Shown: in pieces, positions 1 to 8,661 of the stretch
Layout: each line of letters starts with the position of its first letter
How positions within the stretch are numbered: the stretch's first letter is position 1
DNA from: Candidatus Poribacteria bacterium
GTDB lineage: Bacteria > Poribacteria > WGA-4E > WGA-3G
Reading direction: 5' to 3'
Length of the DNA stretch: 36,066 nt
Assembly (NCBI GenBank): GCA_012270875.1
Contig: JAAXHI010000540.1
Span: 14,874 to 50,939 of the forward strand
Program-made: the position numbers and the translations under genes
The notes under the pieces: generated by a model
Databases searched by the model: none
Seen by the model: the letters and a program-made list of their open reading frames with translations, nothing else
Told to the model about the DNA's origin: nothing

Positions 1-456
1 GACCACGATCACGGACACGACCATTCGCATGACCATTCCCACGATGATGACCATGGACATGACCATTCACATGACCAAGGACTTACGCACAGTCATGGGG
101 GGCGGGTGCATAGCCATGCTGTGCCTTCAGAACGGACGGGTTTTTGGGGGTTGCTATCGCTCGGTATCTCAGGTGGTATTGTGCCGTGTGTCGATGCACT
201 CATCGGACTCTTATTCGCCATTAGTCTTGGCAAACTTGCGTGGGGTCTGATTATCCTGTGTGCTTTCTCATTAGGGCTTGCTGCTGTGTTGGTTGCTATC
301 GGTATTCTGATGGTGATGGCAAAACCGGTGATTGAGCGTTTTACGGGTGAAGGTCTCTGGTTACAACGTCTACCAATTATTAGTGCCGCTGTCGTCATTC
401 TACTCGGTGCGCTATTAGTATTCAAGGCATTTAACACCGTCGGCATCGTATTGTAA
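1..456 (+). CDS. NicO-family nickel/cobalt transporter, C-terminal part (5' truncated by window edge)
   Basis: The reading frame is open from base 1, so the start lies outside the window. The first ~45 residues are a His/Asp-rich stretch (repeated DH, GH and SH pairs). This is the metal-binding cytoplasmic loop seen in RcnA/NicO-type nickel-cobalt transporters. It is followed by a hydrophobic segment with GISGGIVPC, which matches the G-x-x-G-G-x-x-P-C motif at the start of the second half of this family. Two or three membrane helices follow and the protein ends in VGIVL. Family knowledge says such proteins move Ni2+ or Co2+ across the inner membrane; the direction (uptake or efflux) cannot be read here. 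TauE/SafE or cytochrome-biogenesis DsbD-like proteins are less likely because of the His-rich loop. An ATG-initiated ORF at 29 lies in another frame and is a shadow. Confidence 0.82.
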   Translation, partial: DHDHGHDHSHDHSHDDDHGHDHSHDQGLTHSHGGRVHSHAVPSERTGFWGLLSLGISGGIVPCVDALIGLLFAISLGKLAWGLIILCAFSLGLAAVLVAIGILMVMAKPVIERFTGEGLWLQRLPIISAAVVILLGALLVFKAFNTVGIVL

Positions 457-472
457 ACCCAAGTTGCTATCC
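454..472 (+). repeat. Solo end of the CAAGTTGC inverted-repeat family
   Basis: A 19-base sequence containing CCCAAGTTGCTATCC matches the terminal inverted repeats of the elements at 22169-22347 and 30694-30811. Its first three bases form the TAA stop codon of the transporter gene. No partner end is visible nearby, so it is a remnant or a target-site-associated copy. Confidence 0.5.
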
Positions 473-533
473 AAACGTGAGTCGGAGTTTGTAACATAAA
501 CTGTCAGTTTGTGCATCATCCGACTCAGGACTC

Positions 534-1397
534 CTATTCATTTAGCATTTGTGTGAACGCCTCAATGTTTGGCACCTTCGCAGCCGCCAGCAGCAGCTGC
601 CTAAGTTTTTGCAAATCGTTTACACGCTGAAGCGCGGGTGTTAATGCATTCACAGCTTCCGCTTGGAATTGGTCTGCCAACAAAGCCAAAGTGTTTTCGA
701 TCGTGGTCTCTTTAAGAATTTGCTCACGTAGGTATTGGTAAGTTTTAGATTCACGCATAAGTTCCTCCGGTACGAGTCGTCCAAACAACTCAGAGTCATA
801 TACTATCCCGCCGAAGAGGTAAATTCCGTAAAGTAAATCCGCTTGTTTCCGTTGATCAACCGAGGTGGTGCGCGTCGCGTCAACGCATGTTTGCACCCAG
901 CGTTCGAGATCCATCCCCGCAGGCGGCCTCATGAGCGGTGTAAAGGGCAGGAGACCCGGTGCCTGCAGCTCCAAAATTTCTTGACCCTCTATCTCAATGA
1001 GTCGTATCACTTTATAGCGATTGGTATGTTCGTAGCCGTTCCGCTTGTAGGTGTAACCCCCCGGATCATTCCTTCCAGCTCTTGGATGGAAATAGATGAC
1101 ATTAGAATAGACAGGCATCTCATATTTGCCGACGAGGTATCCCTGATATTGTGCGTTTCGTGCCCACATCGGCTTATCCGTACTCTCGCGAAGTTGTAAT
1201 TCCACGTGTAAAACCGCTTTGTCTCCGTTGATCCGGACGCGTTTTGTAATGTCAGTGCGCCGCGCGATGACAGTCTGTTGTTCAGTCTCAAGGTCCTCAA
1301 GGACTTCAACGTTATCTTGGTCCAGGACGAATCGCGAAAGGTCGTCGGCATGCTCTGTCCATAGATTTTTGCCCATATTGTCGTAATCTTGTGCCAT
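534..1397 (-). CDS. Rpn/YhgA-like PD-(D/E)XK nuclease-family protein
   Basis: A 287-residue protein. The N-terminal ~110 residues carry the core of the PD-(D/E)XK transposase/nuclease-like family (Rpn/YhgA, PDDEXK_2): RRTDI with Asp49, then a strand with HVELQ (Glu66-x-Gln68), then an aromatic strand ending in YFHP at ~100-105. The C-terminal half is helical and ends with a Leu-rich stretch, as is common in this family. Family knowledge points to a DNA endonuclease linked to recombination or mobile DNA; activity is not shown here. I place the start at ATG 1397. A longer frame opens with TTG at 1415, but that codon lies between the -35 and -10 boxes of a strong promoter at 1404-1432, so it would not be transcribed. 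No Shine-Dalgarno sequence is present. The gene diverges from the dehydrogenase at 1505. Confidence 0.75.
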   Translation of the reverse strand: MAQDYDNMGKNLWTEHADDLSRFVLDQDNVEVLEDLETEQQTVIARRTDITKRVRINGDKAVLHVELQLRESTDKPMWARNAQYQGYLVGKYEMPVYSNVIYFHPRAGRNDPGGYTYKRNGYEHTNRYKVIRLIEIEGQEILELQAPGLLPFTPLMRPPAGMDLERWVQTCVDATRTTSVDQRKQADLLYGIYLFGGIVYDSELFGRLVPEELMRESKTYQYLREQILKETTIENTLALLADQFQAEAVNALTPALQRVNDLQKLRQLLLAAAKVPNIEAFTQMLNE

Positions 1398-1403
1398 AAA
1401 TAT

Positions 1404-1432
1404 AGGATACCGCAAAGGGTTGAAAATGTCAA
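1404..1432 (-). promoter_or_regulatory. Sigma70-type promoter of the Rpn-like gene (leaderless)
   Basis: Read on the minus strand: TTGACA (1432-1427), a 17-base spacer, TATCCT (1409-1404). Only six bases separate the -10 box from ATG 1397, so transcription should begin at or next to the A of the start codon. Confidence 0.7.
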
Positions 1433-1444
1433 ATCAATTCGCAC

Positions 1445-1473
1445 TTGACATTTGAATCTTTCTCTCGTATAGT
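1445..1473 (+). promoter_or_regulatory. Sigma70-type promoter of the 6PGDH-like gene
   Basis: TTGACA (1445-1450), 17-base spacer, TATAGT (1468-1473). Transcription should start near 1480, about 25 bases before the ATG at 1505, leaving room for the AGGAG at ~1488-1492. Confidence 0.75.
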
Positions 1474-1504
1474 AACCAAAAACAAAAAGGAGCCGCATCC
1501 TATT

Positions 1505-2386
1505 ATGCCTAATACTATCGGAATCCTAAGCCCTGGCGATATGGGACACACCGTCGGGAATGTCCTCCGTGAGAACGGTTTACGCGTTATTGCATGTCTA
1601 AAGGATCGGAGTCAGCGTACTCGTGAACTCGCTGAGAAAGCAGGGATTGCGGAGGTGCCAACATATCCCCAACTCGTTACCGAAGCCGACTTAATCCTCT
1701 CAATTATGGTGCCTGCGCAAGCGAAATCCGCAGTGACAGTGGTCGCTGAAGCACTCGAACAGGTGGATACACCCCTAACCTACGCCGACTGCAACGCCAT
1801 CGCGCCACAAACGGTGCGTGAATTAGGAGATATTATCACCACGGCAGGTGGGACTTTCGTTGATGCGTCCATTATCGGACCACCACCCCGGACACCGGGC
1901 GCGACACGCTTCTACGCATCGGGACCAGACCTTGATACATTCTCTGAACTCAACAATTACGGATTAGATGTCCGCGCGCTTGGCGACGAGATAGGACTCG
2001 CCTCTGCGATTAAGATGTGCTACGCCTCCCTAACGAAAGGATTGACAGCACTCTGTACCGAATTGCTCACCGCTGCATCCGTTTTAGGCGTTTCGGACGC
2101 ATTGACGGCAGAGTTTCAATTGAGTCAATCGGCACTTTTTGAACGCATGGAGAGAGGGTTGCCGAGCATGCCACCCAAGGCGAGACGCTGGATCGGTGAG
2201 ATGGAAGAGATTTCAGCGACTTTTGAGCATGTCGGACTGACACCGAATATCCTAACAGGTGCAGCGGATATGTACCGCTTCGTCGGTGACACGCATCTCG
2301 CGGATCTCCCACCAGAGGCACGGGACGAGTTTCCAACCTTAGCAGCGTTGATTGAAATCTTGGCGGAAAACCTAAAATCGAAGTAA
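1505..2386 (+). CDS. NAD(P)-dependent 6PGDH/3-hydroxyisobutyrate-dehydrogenase-like protein with DUF1932-type C-terminus
   Basis: A 293-residue beta-hydroxyacid dehydrogenase-like protein. The N-terminal Rossmann fold begins IGILSPGDMGHTVG (residues 5-18), which is the G-x-x-x-M-G nucleotide-binding loop of the 6-phosphogluconate/3-hydroxyisobutyrate dehydrogenase superfamily. A DCNAIAP segment (95-101) corresponds to the substrate-binding strand, and AIKMCYASLTKG (168-179) supplies the expected Lys at 170. The all-helical C-terminal half resembles the DUF1932 domain found in this subgroup. The substrate is unknown. The ATG at 1505 is chosen because it follows an AGGAG and lies downstream of a consensus promoter; the longer TTG frame starting at 1445 begins inside the -35 box. 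It is a single-gene unit; the next gene is convergent. Confidence 0.8.
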   Translation: MPNTIGILSPGDMGHTVGNVLRENGLRVIACLKDRSQRTRELAEKAGIAEVPTYPQLVTEADLILSIMVPAQAKSAVTVVAEALEQVDTPLTYADCNAIAPQTVRELGDIITTAGGTFVDASIIGPPPRTPGATRFYASGPDLDTFSELNNYGLDVRALGDEIGLASAIKMCYASLTKGLTALCTELLTAASVLGVSDALTAEFQLSQSALFERMERGLPSMPPKARRWIGEMEEISATFEHVGLTPNILTGAADMYRFVGDTHLADLPPEARDEFPTLAALIEILAENLKSK

Positions 2387-2472
2387 AGAGTGGTAGTTAT
2401 CGTGTAGGATACGGTATCGCTGGTTTGCTATGCCAAGTTTTAGAGGGAGCAAACGGTATGAAGTCTTCGGTA

Positions 2473-3726
2473 TCATTCTGTTCTCAATGCCTCAATTGGC
2501 GAAAGCTGGGACGCTCTCACCGCTGGATAGAGTCCGAAAACGATACCAATACAAGTGGAAATACTAACAGAAACTGCCATCCATTGTGGTGAGATCACAA
2601 CTGGCCATTGCGGAACAACTTTAACGATTTTGACGGCGATGTTTGAACCGGCATATCCAATCCCTATGCCAAGTCCAATACCCAATAAGCCCCCGATACT
2701 GCACATCATAACCGCTTCAATTAGAAACTGTAAAAGAATATCGCGTCGCTTGGCTCCAATGGCGCGACGGATACCAATTTCTCGTGTACGCTGATTCACT
2801 GAAACCAGCATCATGTTCATAATGCCAATGCTGCCAACAAACAACGAAAACCCAGCAATACTGCTGAGCATGATTTTAATAATACGACTGATTTTATCCA
2901 ATTCTTTTACGGCGGCAGTCGCAAAACTAATATCAAAGAAGTTGTCTTGATTGCGATGTCGTTTTCTTAGAACGGCTGTCACTTCTTCAGCGGCTTTTTC
3001 GATGGAATCGTTGTCTACTGCTCTGATGTTGATGTAATTGACATGACGTTTGCCTTTGAATCTGTCTTGTGCGGTGGTTAGAGGTATGAACACAATATCG
3101 TCCCAACTAAATCCGTATTGAAGGCTTCTGCCGCGTTTCGCCATAACGCCTAAGACGGTAAAGCGGTCAGGTCTTCCCCCTTGTAGTGAAAGTTTAATTT
3201 CTTTACCGATGGGGTTCTGATTTCCAAACAGTTCTGTTGCAACCTCCGTGCCGAGTGTACAGACTTTTCGTCGATGATTGAATTCATCTTCGGAAAAAAA
3301 ACGTCCCTGTTGAATTTGCCATTGCATCCCTATCGGAAAATAAGAATTGACACCATCATACTCCGTCCATTTTGTATAACCCCCTTCAACCTGCGCGAGT
3401 ACTTCATCAGCGATACTCGGTATCACAGATTCAACAGCAGGACATTCGGCTTCAATTGCCAAAACATCTTCGTATCTCAAGTGTTCACCGCTACGGTTTG
3501 GAAAAACTCGGTCGCCGCGCCAGATCCACGGATTCCGACGGACGAAAAAATGACCGCCATACTTTTCAAACTCTTGCATGACAATGCGCTTTGCACCATC
3601 GCCGATAGCGAGCATTGCCAGCACAGCAGCGATGCCAATGACGATACCGAGCATTGTGAGTGTCGAGCGCAATTTTTCTTGGAGAATAACCGCAAGTCCG
3701 GTTGAAAATCCTTCGTATAGTTTCAA
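2473..3726 (-). CDS. MacB-like (FtsX/PcdD-type) ABC transporter permease
   Basis: A 417-residue integral membrane protein with MacB/LolCE topology. One N-terminal helix lies in the conserved RSTLTMLGIVIGIAAVL block (20-36), followed by a large periplasmic domain (~45-280), then three C-terminal helices. The diagnostic SIGIMNMMLVSVNQRTREIG segment precedes RRAIGAKR, and the protein ends PIEALRTE. Family knowledge: such permeases work with a separate ATPase (MacB/LolD-type) in mechanotransmission, lipoprotein release or export of peptides and toxins. No partner ATPase or MacA-like adaptor is visible next to it. I choose the TTG at 3726 because GGAGG lies nine bases upstream; extending to 3765 adds unrelated residues. 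It probably forms an operon with the caspase-like gene ending 84 bases upstream. A second frame from ATG 3802 runs through this start region and is not used. Confidence 0.82.
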   Translation of the reverse strand: MKLYEGFSTGLAVILQEKLRSTLTMLGIVIGIAAVLAMLAIGDGAKRIVMQEFEKYGGHFFVRRNPWIWRGDRVFPNRSGEHLRYEDVLAIEAECPAVESVIPSIADEVLAQVEGGYTKWTEYDGVNSYFPIGMQWQIQQGRFFSEDEFNHRRKVCTLGTEVATELFGNQNPIGKEIKLSLQGGRPDRFTVLGVMAKRGRSLQYGFSWDDIVFIPLTTAQDRFKGKRHVNYINIRAVDNDSIEKAAEEVTAVLRKRHRNQDNFFDISFATAAVKELDKISRIIKIMLSSIAGFSLFVGSIGIMNMMLVSVNQRTREIGIRRAIGAKRRDILLQFLIEAVMMCSIGGLLGIGLGIGIGYAGSNIAVKIVKVVPQWPVVISPQWMAVSVSISTCIGIVFGLYPAVRASQLSPIEALRTE

Positions 3727-3810
3727 TTCTCCGCACCTCCTCACAAGGCATGTTGATATAGTCAAGTTGTTGAAGTGTAAGATTAATTGTGTAATCCGCC
3801 ATAGTTGCGA

Positions 3811-4461
3811 TTATATTTTTTCTTCCACTGCTGTGTAGCGTTGAAACGTCTTCGTACCGAACCGAAAATGCGGATCAAGTTGGGCTGCTTTCTCAGCAGC
3901 TTCTTGTTCAGTATAGGAAGTCGTCGAATAATCGCGGTCCACACCGTCCATCAGATAGTAAAAAAAACTGGTGAAAAAAACTAAGGATGAATCAATATCC
4001 ACTTCTATTTCCTTAGTAGGGTCGTCAGGGTGAACAGGAGCAATATAGGACTGATAACCCGATTTCAGAAACGCTTCTGCTAACGGTTTCCTGCCTGAAC
4101 TACACGCTGTAGAGAGCAGTGTGCCCTCCCGATTTTGGACGTATTCGACGATTTTTGTAGGTGTTAGCTCAACAGCGACCCTATCCCAACCTTCAGGTGT
4201 ATCATAATTCCCATCTTTCTGATCAACGACCTCAAGTCTCAGGTGCATATCCTCCGCTGTCTTACCAGAACCGTGGCAAAAGATAACCGTATAGGCATAG
4301 TTGAGCGGTTGTGCAAAAAAGTCGAGTATCTGACGTTTCTGGACAAAATAGTAGAAATCAACCTGCAAGCCAAAAGCTTCAAGCATCCCACGGAGTGCAT
4401 GTGCATCCTGAAGCATCGTGTGATCACAGACAACTGCGACGCGTGTAAACAATCTTAACAT
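3811..4461 (-). CDS. Small protein with a caspase-like (clan CD) His/Cys signature
   Basis: A 216-residue soluble protein with no signal peptide. Two blocks match the clan CD (caspase/gingipain/CHAT) signature of a hydrophobic strand followed by His-Gly and a second hydrophobic strand followed by Ala-Cys: YTVIFCHGSG (His63) and GTLLSTACSSG (Cys120). The spacing of 57 residues is in the usual range. Downstream, IDSSLVFFTSFFYYLM resembles the final helix of small CHAT-like domains. There are no TPR or other partner domains, so this is a minimal stand-alone domain. If real, it would be a Cys protease or a regulator derived from one. Its neighbour downstream on the same strand is a MacB-like permease. 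ATG at 4461 has only a weak purine-rich sequence upstream. Family assignment is by motif only and could be wrong; a plain flavodoxin-like Rossmann fold is the main alternative. Confidence 0.6.
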   Translation of the reverse strand: MLRLFTRVAVVCDHTMLQDAHALRGMLEAFGLQVDFYYFVQKRQILDFFAQPLNYAYTVIFCHGSGKTAEDMHLRLEVVDQKDGNYDTPEGWDRVAVELTPTKIVEYVQNREGTLLSTACSSGRKPLAEAFLKSGYQSYIAPVHPDDPTKEIEVDIDSSLVFFTSFFYYLMDGVDRDYSTTSYTEQEAAEKAAQLDPHFRFGTKTFQRYTAVEEKI

Positions 4462-4514
4462 TTGACATTTTCGCCTTATTTGGTGATATAAAATGTTATA
4501 AGTGGCTTAGATAT

Positions 4515-4599
4515 TATAGTAGAATCCGAAAATATGTTTACACTTCGCGGTAGAATCCCACATTATACCTTCGTAGGGGCTGGGTCGCCCAGTCCGTAC
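4515..4599 (+). repeat. Dispersed hairpin repeat, copy 1
   Basis: An ~85-base sequence starting TATAGTAGAATCCG and ending in an imperfect hairpin (4573-4599; arms GTAGGGGCTGGG and CCCAGTCCGTAC around a 3-base loop). It aligns along its whole length and in the same orientation with 31736-31818. It lies between the ABC exporter gene and the caspase-like gene. Confidence 0.65.
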
Positions 4600-4649
4600 G
4601 ATCCTGCTATAGGAGAATTCGTAAAGATAGTTTGATGAAGAAAATATCT

Positions 4650-6536
4650 TCAAACATACCATTGTGCTTGTGCTCTGAAGAACTGCGCATAGAGTCCATC
4701 ATTTGCTAATAACGTTTCATGGTCCCCGTCCTCAACAATTGTACCGTTATCAAGGACAAGGATGCGATCACAGGTGCGGACTGAAGACAAACGATGCGAA
4801 ATTATAAGGGAGGTGCGTCCGCTACTGCGTTGAATAAAGCGTTCATAGATCGCCTGTTCGGCTAAAGGGTCCAGTGCCGCAGTCGGTTCGTCAAGGACAA
4901 CCAGCCAAGGCGTTTCCCGCATAAAACCCCTTGCGGTTGCGATGCGTTGCCACTCGCCGCCGGAGAGATCGCGCCCTCCAAAAGTTGGTCCTAACACAGT
5001 TTCATAACCCGCACTAAGTCCATCAATCACCGAAACTGCGCCGCCCGCAGTTGATGCCACTTCCATGCGTTCGGGATGTTCGAGATCGCCAAAGATAATA
5101 TTCTCGCGTGCGGTGAGATGATAACACGTGAAATCTTGAAACACCGCGCTACAATGTGTTAACCACTGCTGACGCGCTTCTTCGTTTAAAGGTATATCTC
5201 CCACGCGAATTATACCTGTTTGCGGTCGGTAGAGGCCAAGCAGCAGGCGTGCCAGTGTGGATTTCCCCGCACCATTAGGTCCAACAAGTGCCACCCGCTC
5301 CCCTTTATTCAATGTTAGGTTGACAGAACGAAGCACCGGTTCTTGCGCATTTGGATAGAAAAACGAAACATTTTCTATCTTTAACCAAGAACTCGTGCCT
5401 TTCAAAAAACTGTCGGAGTCGAGTTCTTGGTTAAGATGTGAAGGTTCTTGTGAGGCTGTCAGGTTCGGTGTTTTCTGAGGTGTTGAAGGTTCTTTACCCA
5501 CTGTTTTAGTGTCACGATCCAAAAACGAGTACAGATCTCCTGACAAACGGCGCATCTCGTCCGCAATCAATAGAAAATAACCCGCAACGTTGTCCCAGAT
5601 ACCATCTAAGTTGACAATGGCGTTGATCGCGGCGATATACTTACCGACGGTAAGTCCACCACGAAAAACCGCCAGCAGTAAAAGTATAAGCGAACCCGCG
5701 TACAACAAGGCGCGTGAGATACCAATTGCCAGATGCGCTAAAAATTTATGCCGTTCAATTACCTGTTGTTTTTCTATGAGTTCTTTCCATAGTTTTCGCC
5801 AGCGTCCTATCCACAAATCTTGTGCTTGGTATAACCGTACTTCCTTACCCGCGCCCCGATCCGTCAAAATACCTTCTAACGCATCTCGTTCTCGCCGCTG
5901 TGGTGTCTGTTCTACATCAAGGCTATAAGTATCAACAGCAAAGCGTGAACCACTCCACCACGACGCTATACCCGTCACCATAGGCAGCAGTGCTAACAAC
6001 GGATGGAGACTCCACAACACGATACCCAGCGCGATGACGCTGATTAATTGTTGGATGCTGTCAACGATCCACCAGACAATCTCCTCAAGTTCATCACCGG
6101 ACATAGTGCGCGCTCGCGCCAGCGCATTTTGGAATTCTGGGGTCTGAAACTCGACCAATTCTATCGTATTGGATTTCCGTGCGATACCTTCACTAATCCA
6201 AATTTCGATGTTTTCTCTGACGTTGAGGCGTAACGGTTCTCGTAGTTGGTCCGCAAGCGTCCTGTAGATTTGTAGACCGAGCAGACCGAGCAACCAAGGA
6301 ATAACCTGCTGCCACCAATTGGCGTCCCCTATGGCGGCGGTGATTGCATTGACCAAGTGTTCCGTCACGAGAAACTCGCCTACAGGTAGAACACCGAGGG
6401 ACAGTGTGAAAAACATCATCCCTGAAAGCGAGAGCGCGCCACTCCGCCAGACAATCGCAAAAGTTCGGAAGTATGCGATGATGCTTTCTTTCGCGGCTAA
6501 TCCCCATGTCTTCCATTTTCCATTAACGTCCCGCAT
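4650..6536 (-). CDS. ABC exporter, fused permease and ATP-binding domains (half-transporter 1)
   Basis: A 628-residue type IV exporter half. Residues ~25-335 form the transmembrane domain. The nucleotide-binding domain follows from ~384: Walker A GPNGAGKST (419-427), Q-loop VFQDF (Gln467), signature LSGGEWQ (524-530), Walker B LVVLDE (545-550) and the H-loop His581. All catalytic residues are present. The W in LSGGEW is frequent in NisT/SpaT-like peptide and lantibiotic exporters, so peptide export is possible but not shown. There is no N-terminal peptidase (C39) domain. Upstream GGGAG sits 9-13 bases before ATG 6536. It lies 271 bases downstream of a paralogous half-transporter on the same strand; the two end in very similar tails (QAQ-WY), which suggests duplication and a heterodimer. 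Confidence 0.9.
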   Translation of the reverse strand: MRDVNGKWKTWGLAAKESIIAYFRTFAIVWRSGALSLSGMMFFTLSLGVLPVGEFLVTEHLVNAITAAIGDANWWQQVIPWLLGLLGLQIYRTLADQLREPLRLNVRENIEIWISEGIARKSNTIELVEFQTPEFQNALARARTMSGDELEEIVWWIVDSIQQLISVIALGIVLWSLHPLLALLPMVTGIASWWSGSRFAVDTYSLDVEQTPQRRERDALEGILTDRGAGKEVRLYQAQDLWIGRWRKLWKELIEKQQVIERHKFLAHLAIGISRALLYAGSLILLLLAVFRGGLTVGKYIAAINAIVNLDGIWDNVAGYFLLIADEMRRLSGDLYSFLDRDTKTVGKEPSTPQKTPNLTASQEPSHLNQELDSDSFLKGTSSWLKIENVSFFYPNAQEPVLRSVNLTLNKGERVALVGPNGAGKSTLARLLLGLYRPQTGIIRVGDIPLNEEARQQWLTHCSAVFQDFTCYHLTARENIIFGDLEHPERMEVASTAGGAVSVIDGLSAGYETVLGPTFGGRDLSGGEWQRIATARGFMRETPWLVVLDEPTAALDPLAEQAIYERFIQRSSGRTSLIISHRLSSVRTCDRILVLDNGTIVEDGDHETLLANDGLYAQFFRAQAQWYV

Positions 6537-6553
6537 TGCAATGTCTCCCTAAC

Positions 6554-6625
6554 TCTTTTAGTACTGCTTCTTAAAGTCCCCCTGATAAGGGGATTTAGGG
6601 GGTTAAAAATTCCGAAACCTCACTA
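6554..6625 (+). repeat. GGACTTACGCA/CCCCCTGATAAG repeat family, degenerate copy
   Basis: This carries the core AGTCCCCCTGATAAGGGG plus GGATTTAGGGGGTTAAA (6575-6606). The same core is inside the inverted-repeat elements at 29523-29659 and 34235-34340. The flanking terminal repeats are worn here (TTTTAGTACTGCTTC against AATAGGACTTACATACTCCTTC at 29523). Confidence 0.6.
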
Positions 6626-6738
6626 ACACAGTTTGAACACAACATTATCATAGAAAGTTATCCCTTCTAAACACATAAATCCGTGCAATCTGCATCATCC
6701 GCTATTCAGACACAATATAATCCTGAAAATCCTGATCC

Positions 6739-6803
6739 TAACAACTGATAACTGACGGCTGGGTAACTACTTCTCTGACTGCTGATGGCTGACGGCTAAC
6801 ACC
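6739..6803 (+). repeat. Short CTGA(C/T)GGCT-type heptamer-like tandem repeat
   Basis: Overlapping units such as CTGATAA, CTGACGGCT, CTGACTGCT and CTGATGGCT occur in series just after the 3' end of the second ABC gene. A similar array lies at 32983-33026. No coding potential. Confidence 0.5.
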
Positions 6804-6807
6804 TTCT

Positions 6808-8649
6808 TTACTGATACCAGTGTGCTTGTGCTTGAAAAAATCTGGCGTAGAGTCCATCTCTCGCAAGTAACGCCTCGTGTGTCCCGTCTTCGACAATACG
6901 TCCCGAATCCAATACTAAGATGCGATCTGCGAGACGCGCCGATCCGATACGGTGTGAAATCAGGAACGTCATCCGTCCCGATGCAAGTTCAACGAAACGT
7001 TGGTAGAGTTCGACTTCAGCCTGTGGATCCAACGCCGCAGTCGGCTCGTCGAGAACAAGGATCTGCGGATTTCTAACTAAAGCCCGCGCGAGTGCGACTT
7101 TTTGCCATTCACCACCGGATAACTCTGCCCCTTCACCTTCTTCACCGAGTGAAGGATCTAAAAATGTATCCAACCCGCGTGGAAAAGTTTGAAAACGCTC
7201 CTCAAGACCGACCGCATTGATGACGCGTCGGAGTGCTTCGTCGTCAATATGGAGGTTCGGGGGACCTGGCACCAATTCCTCACGTACAGGTCTACGAAAC
7301 CTCGCAAAATCTTGGAAAACGGCGGCACAGTTGAGTGCCATCTGTTCCGGTGCAATTGCAGCGATGTTTTTGTCGTCATAGCGGATCGTTCCATCATCGG
7401 GTTTGTATAATCCGAGCAATAGTTTAATAAGCGTTGATTTTCCGGCACCGTTAACACCGACAATGCTAACGATCTCTCCGGGACGCACGTGAAAATTGAT
7501 GTCTTGTAACACGTCGTCAGTTGCCCCCGGATATTGGAAGCGTAGATTCTGTACTTCTATACCGTGTTGTAAAGGCTGCGGGAATGTCTCGGTTCCTGAT
7601 TGTGTCCGTGCCGTTTTGCCGCGTTCTAAGAGGAGATGCAAATCGCGAAGCAACGGGACATCTTCAAGTATGTTTTGTATGAGTCTGAGCAAACCCTCCA
7701 AGTCTCTTTGGAAAAATGCAGCAGTGCCGGTAAGAATTACATAATCTCCAATCGTGAGATGCCCCTCTACAATACGCGCAGCAAGTATGCCAATTGCGAC
7801 TGCGTACGCGATTACTTCAGCGATAGTCGTCCCGATGGAGGCTCTCGCTTCCGTCCAGATCTTTGCAAGGGATTCTTCCTTCCATTTTTCGTGGTTCGTT
7901 CGCCAGCGTCCGAAAAGCAGATTGAAAAGACCGTAGAGCCGCACTTCCTGTCCAGAGGCAGTGCCGAGCAATAAACTCAGCATATAATCCATCATACGCC
8001 GGACAGGTGTCGCTGCGTAATCGTGGCTGTACCTTCTTTCGGCTGCCCTAATTTTAAGCCAAGCGGAAGGGAGTGCGGGTAATCCCACTACGAGTACCAA
8101 CAGTGGATCCGCTATCCATAGGAGTATCCCGTACCCTACCAGCGTCACGCAGAGTTGTCCGACTTCCGTTAGAAAACGCAGTAAATTAGTGAGCCGATGC
8201 CCCAGTGCTTGTCGTCCCCGTTGTATCAAATCGTAGGTCTGTGGCTGGTCAAAAACGGAAAAGTCGATATGCGTTGTCGCCTCAAGTAAGGCACCCTGTT
8301 GGTGGAGTCCGATAAGATTCTTCATCTTCCATTGTAGGTATCCATCACAAGTGCCTGCGATATTTCTGAACATTGCCAAAAGCACGAGTGCTACCACCCA
8401 CGGTGCTGCGGTCTCTAAACTTAAATCCGCTTCCTGATTGACAAAAGCAGCGATGAGGTTCACCAGTTCCTTGCTTGCCCAAAGAATCCCTATTGGGATA
8501 CACCCGTGTGTGAGCGTCAGAAGTGCTTGCGCAATCGCACCGAATCGACTCGCATGCCAAGCGACGAAGAAAAAACGACGGAGCGTCTTTATCGCCGATG
8601 GACGTGATTCTGATGCCGTGTTGGCGGCGTGTGTGTTGTTAGTATTCAT
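6808..8649 (-). CDS. ABC exporter, fused permease and ATP-binding domains (half-transporter 2)
   Basis: A 613-residue paralogue of the protein at 4650. The membrane domain spans ~25-340. The ATPase domain contains Walker A GVNGAGKST (398-406), Q-loop VFQDF (Gln446), signature LSGGEWQ (510-516), Walker B LVLDE (531-535) and His566. Both active sites look intact, so the pair may be a heterodimer with two working sites. I choose ATG 8649, which has GGGAG 9-13 bases upstream. The longer frame to 8709 would translate through an intrinsic-terminator hairpin and has no ribosome binding site. Being first of the two exporter genes, it probably leads a two-gene operon; the 271-base gap holds a repeat and a short tandem array but no obvious terminator. 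Confidence 0.9.
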   Translation of the reverse strand: MNTNNTHAANTASESRPSAIKTLRRFFFVAWHASRFGAIAQALLTLTHGCIPIGILWASKELVNLIAAFVNQEADLSLETAAPWVVALVLLAMFRNIAGTCDGYLQWKMKNLIGLHQQGALLEATTHIDFSVFDQPQTYDLIQRGRQALGHRLTNLLRFLTEVGQLCVTLVGYGILLWIADPLLVLVVGLPALPSAWLKIRAAERRYSHDYAATPVRRMMDYMLSLLLGTASGQEVRLYGLFNLLFGRWRTNHEKWKEESLAKIWTEARASIGTTIAEVIAYAVAIGILAARIVEGHLTIGDYVILTGTAAFFQRDLEGLLRLIQNILEDVPLLRDLHLLLERGKTARTQSGTETFPQPLQHGIEVQNLRFQYPGATDDVLQDINFHVRPGEIVSIVGVNGAGKSTLIKLLLGLYKPDDGTIRYDDKNIAAIAPEQMALNCAAVFQDFARFRRPVREELVPGPPNLHIDDEALRRVINAVGLEERFQTFPRGLDTFLDPSLGEEGEGAELSGGEWQKVALARALVRNPQILVLDEPTAALDPQAEVELYQRFVELASGRMTFLISHRIGSARLADRILVLDSGRIVEDGTHEALLARDGLYARFFQAQAHWYQ

Positions 8650-8661
8650 CTTTTTTCTCCC

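Noticed and set aside
29..250. ATG-initiated 73-codon frame in the His-rich region
   Set aside because: Wrong frame; the real transporter frame is open from base 1 and continues into recognisable NicO helices.
479..526. GAGTCGG/CCGACTC hairpin between the transporter and the Rpn-like gene, as a terminator
   Set aside because: The loop is over 30 bases and no T run follows on either strand.
3566..3802. A 78-codon frame (minus) starting 9 bases after the caspase-like gene and overlapping the MacB-like permease start
   Set aside because: After ~27 plausible residues it runs through the permease in the wrong frame. The permease has its own GGAGG-TTG start inside it. It might be a short leader frame for coupling, or mark a frameshift, but there is no support for a separate gene.
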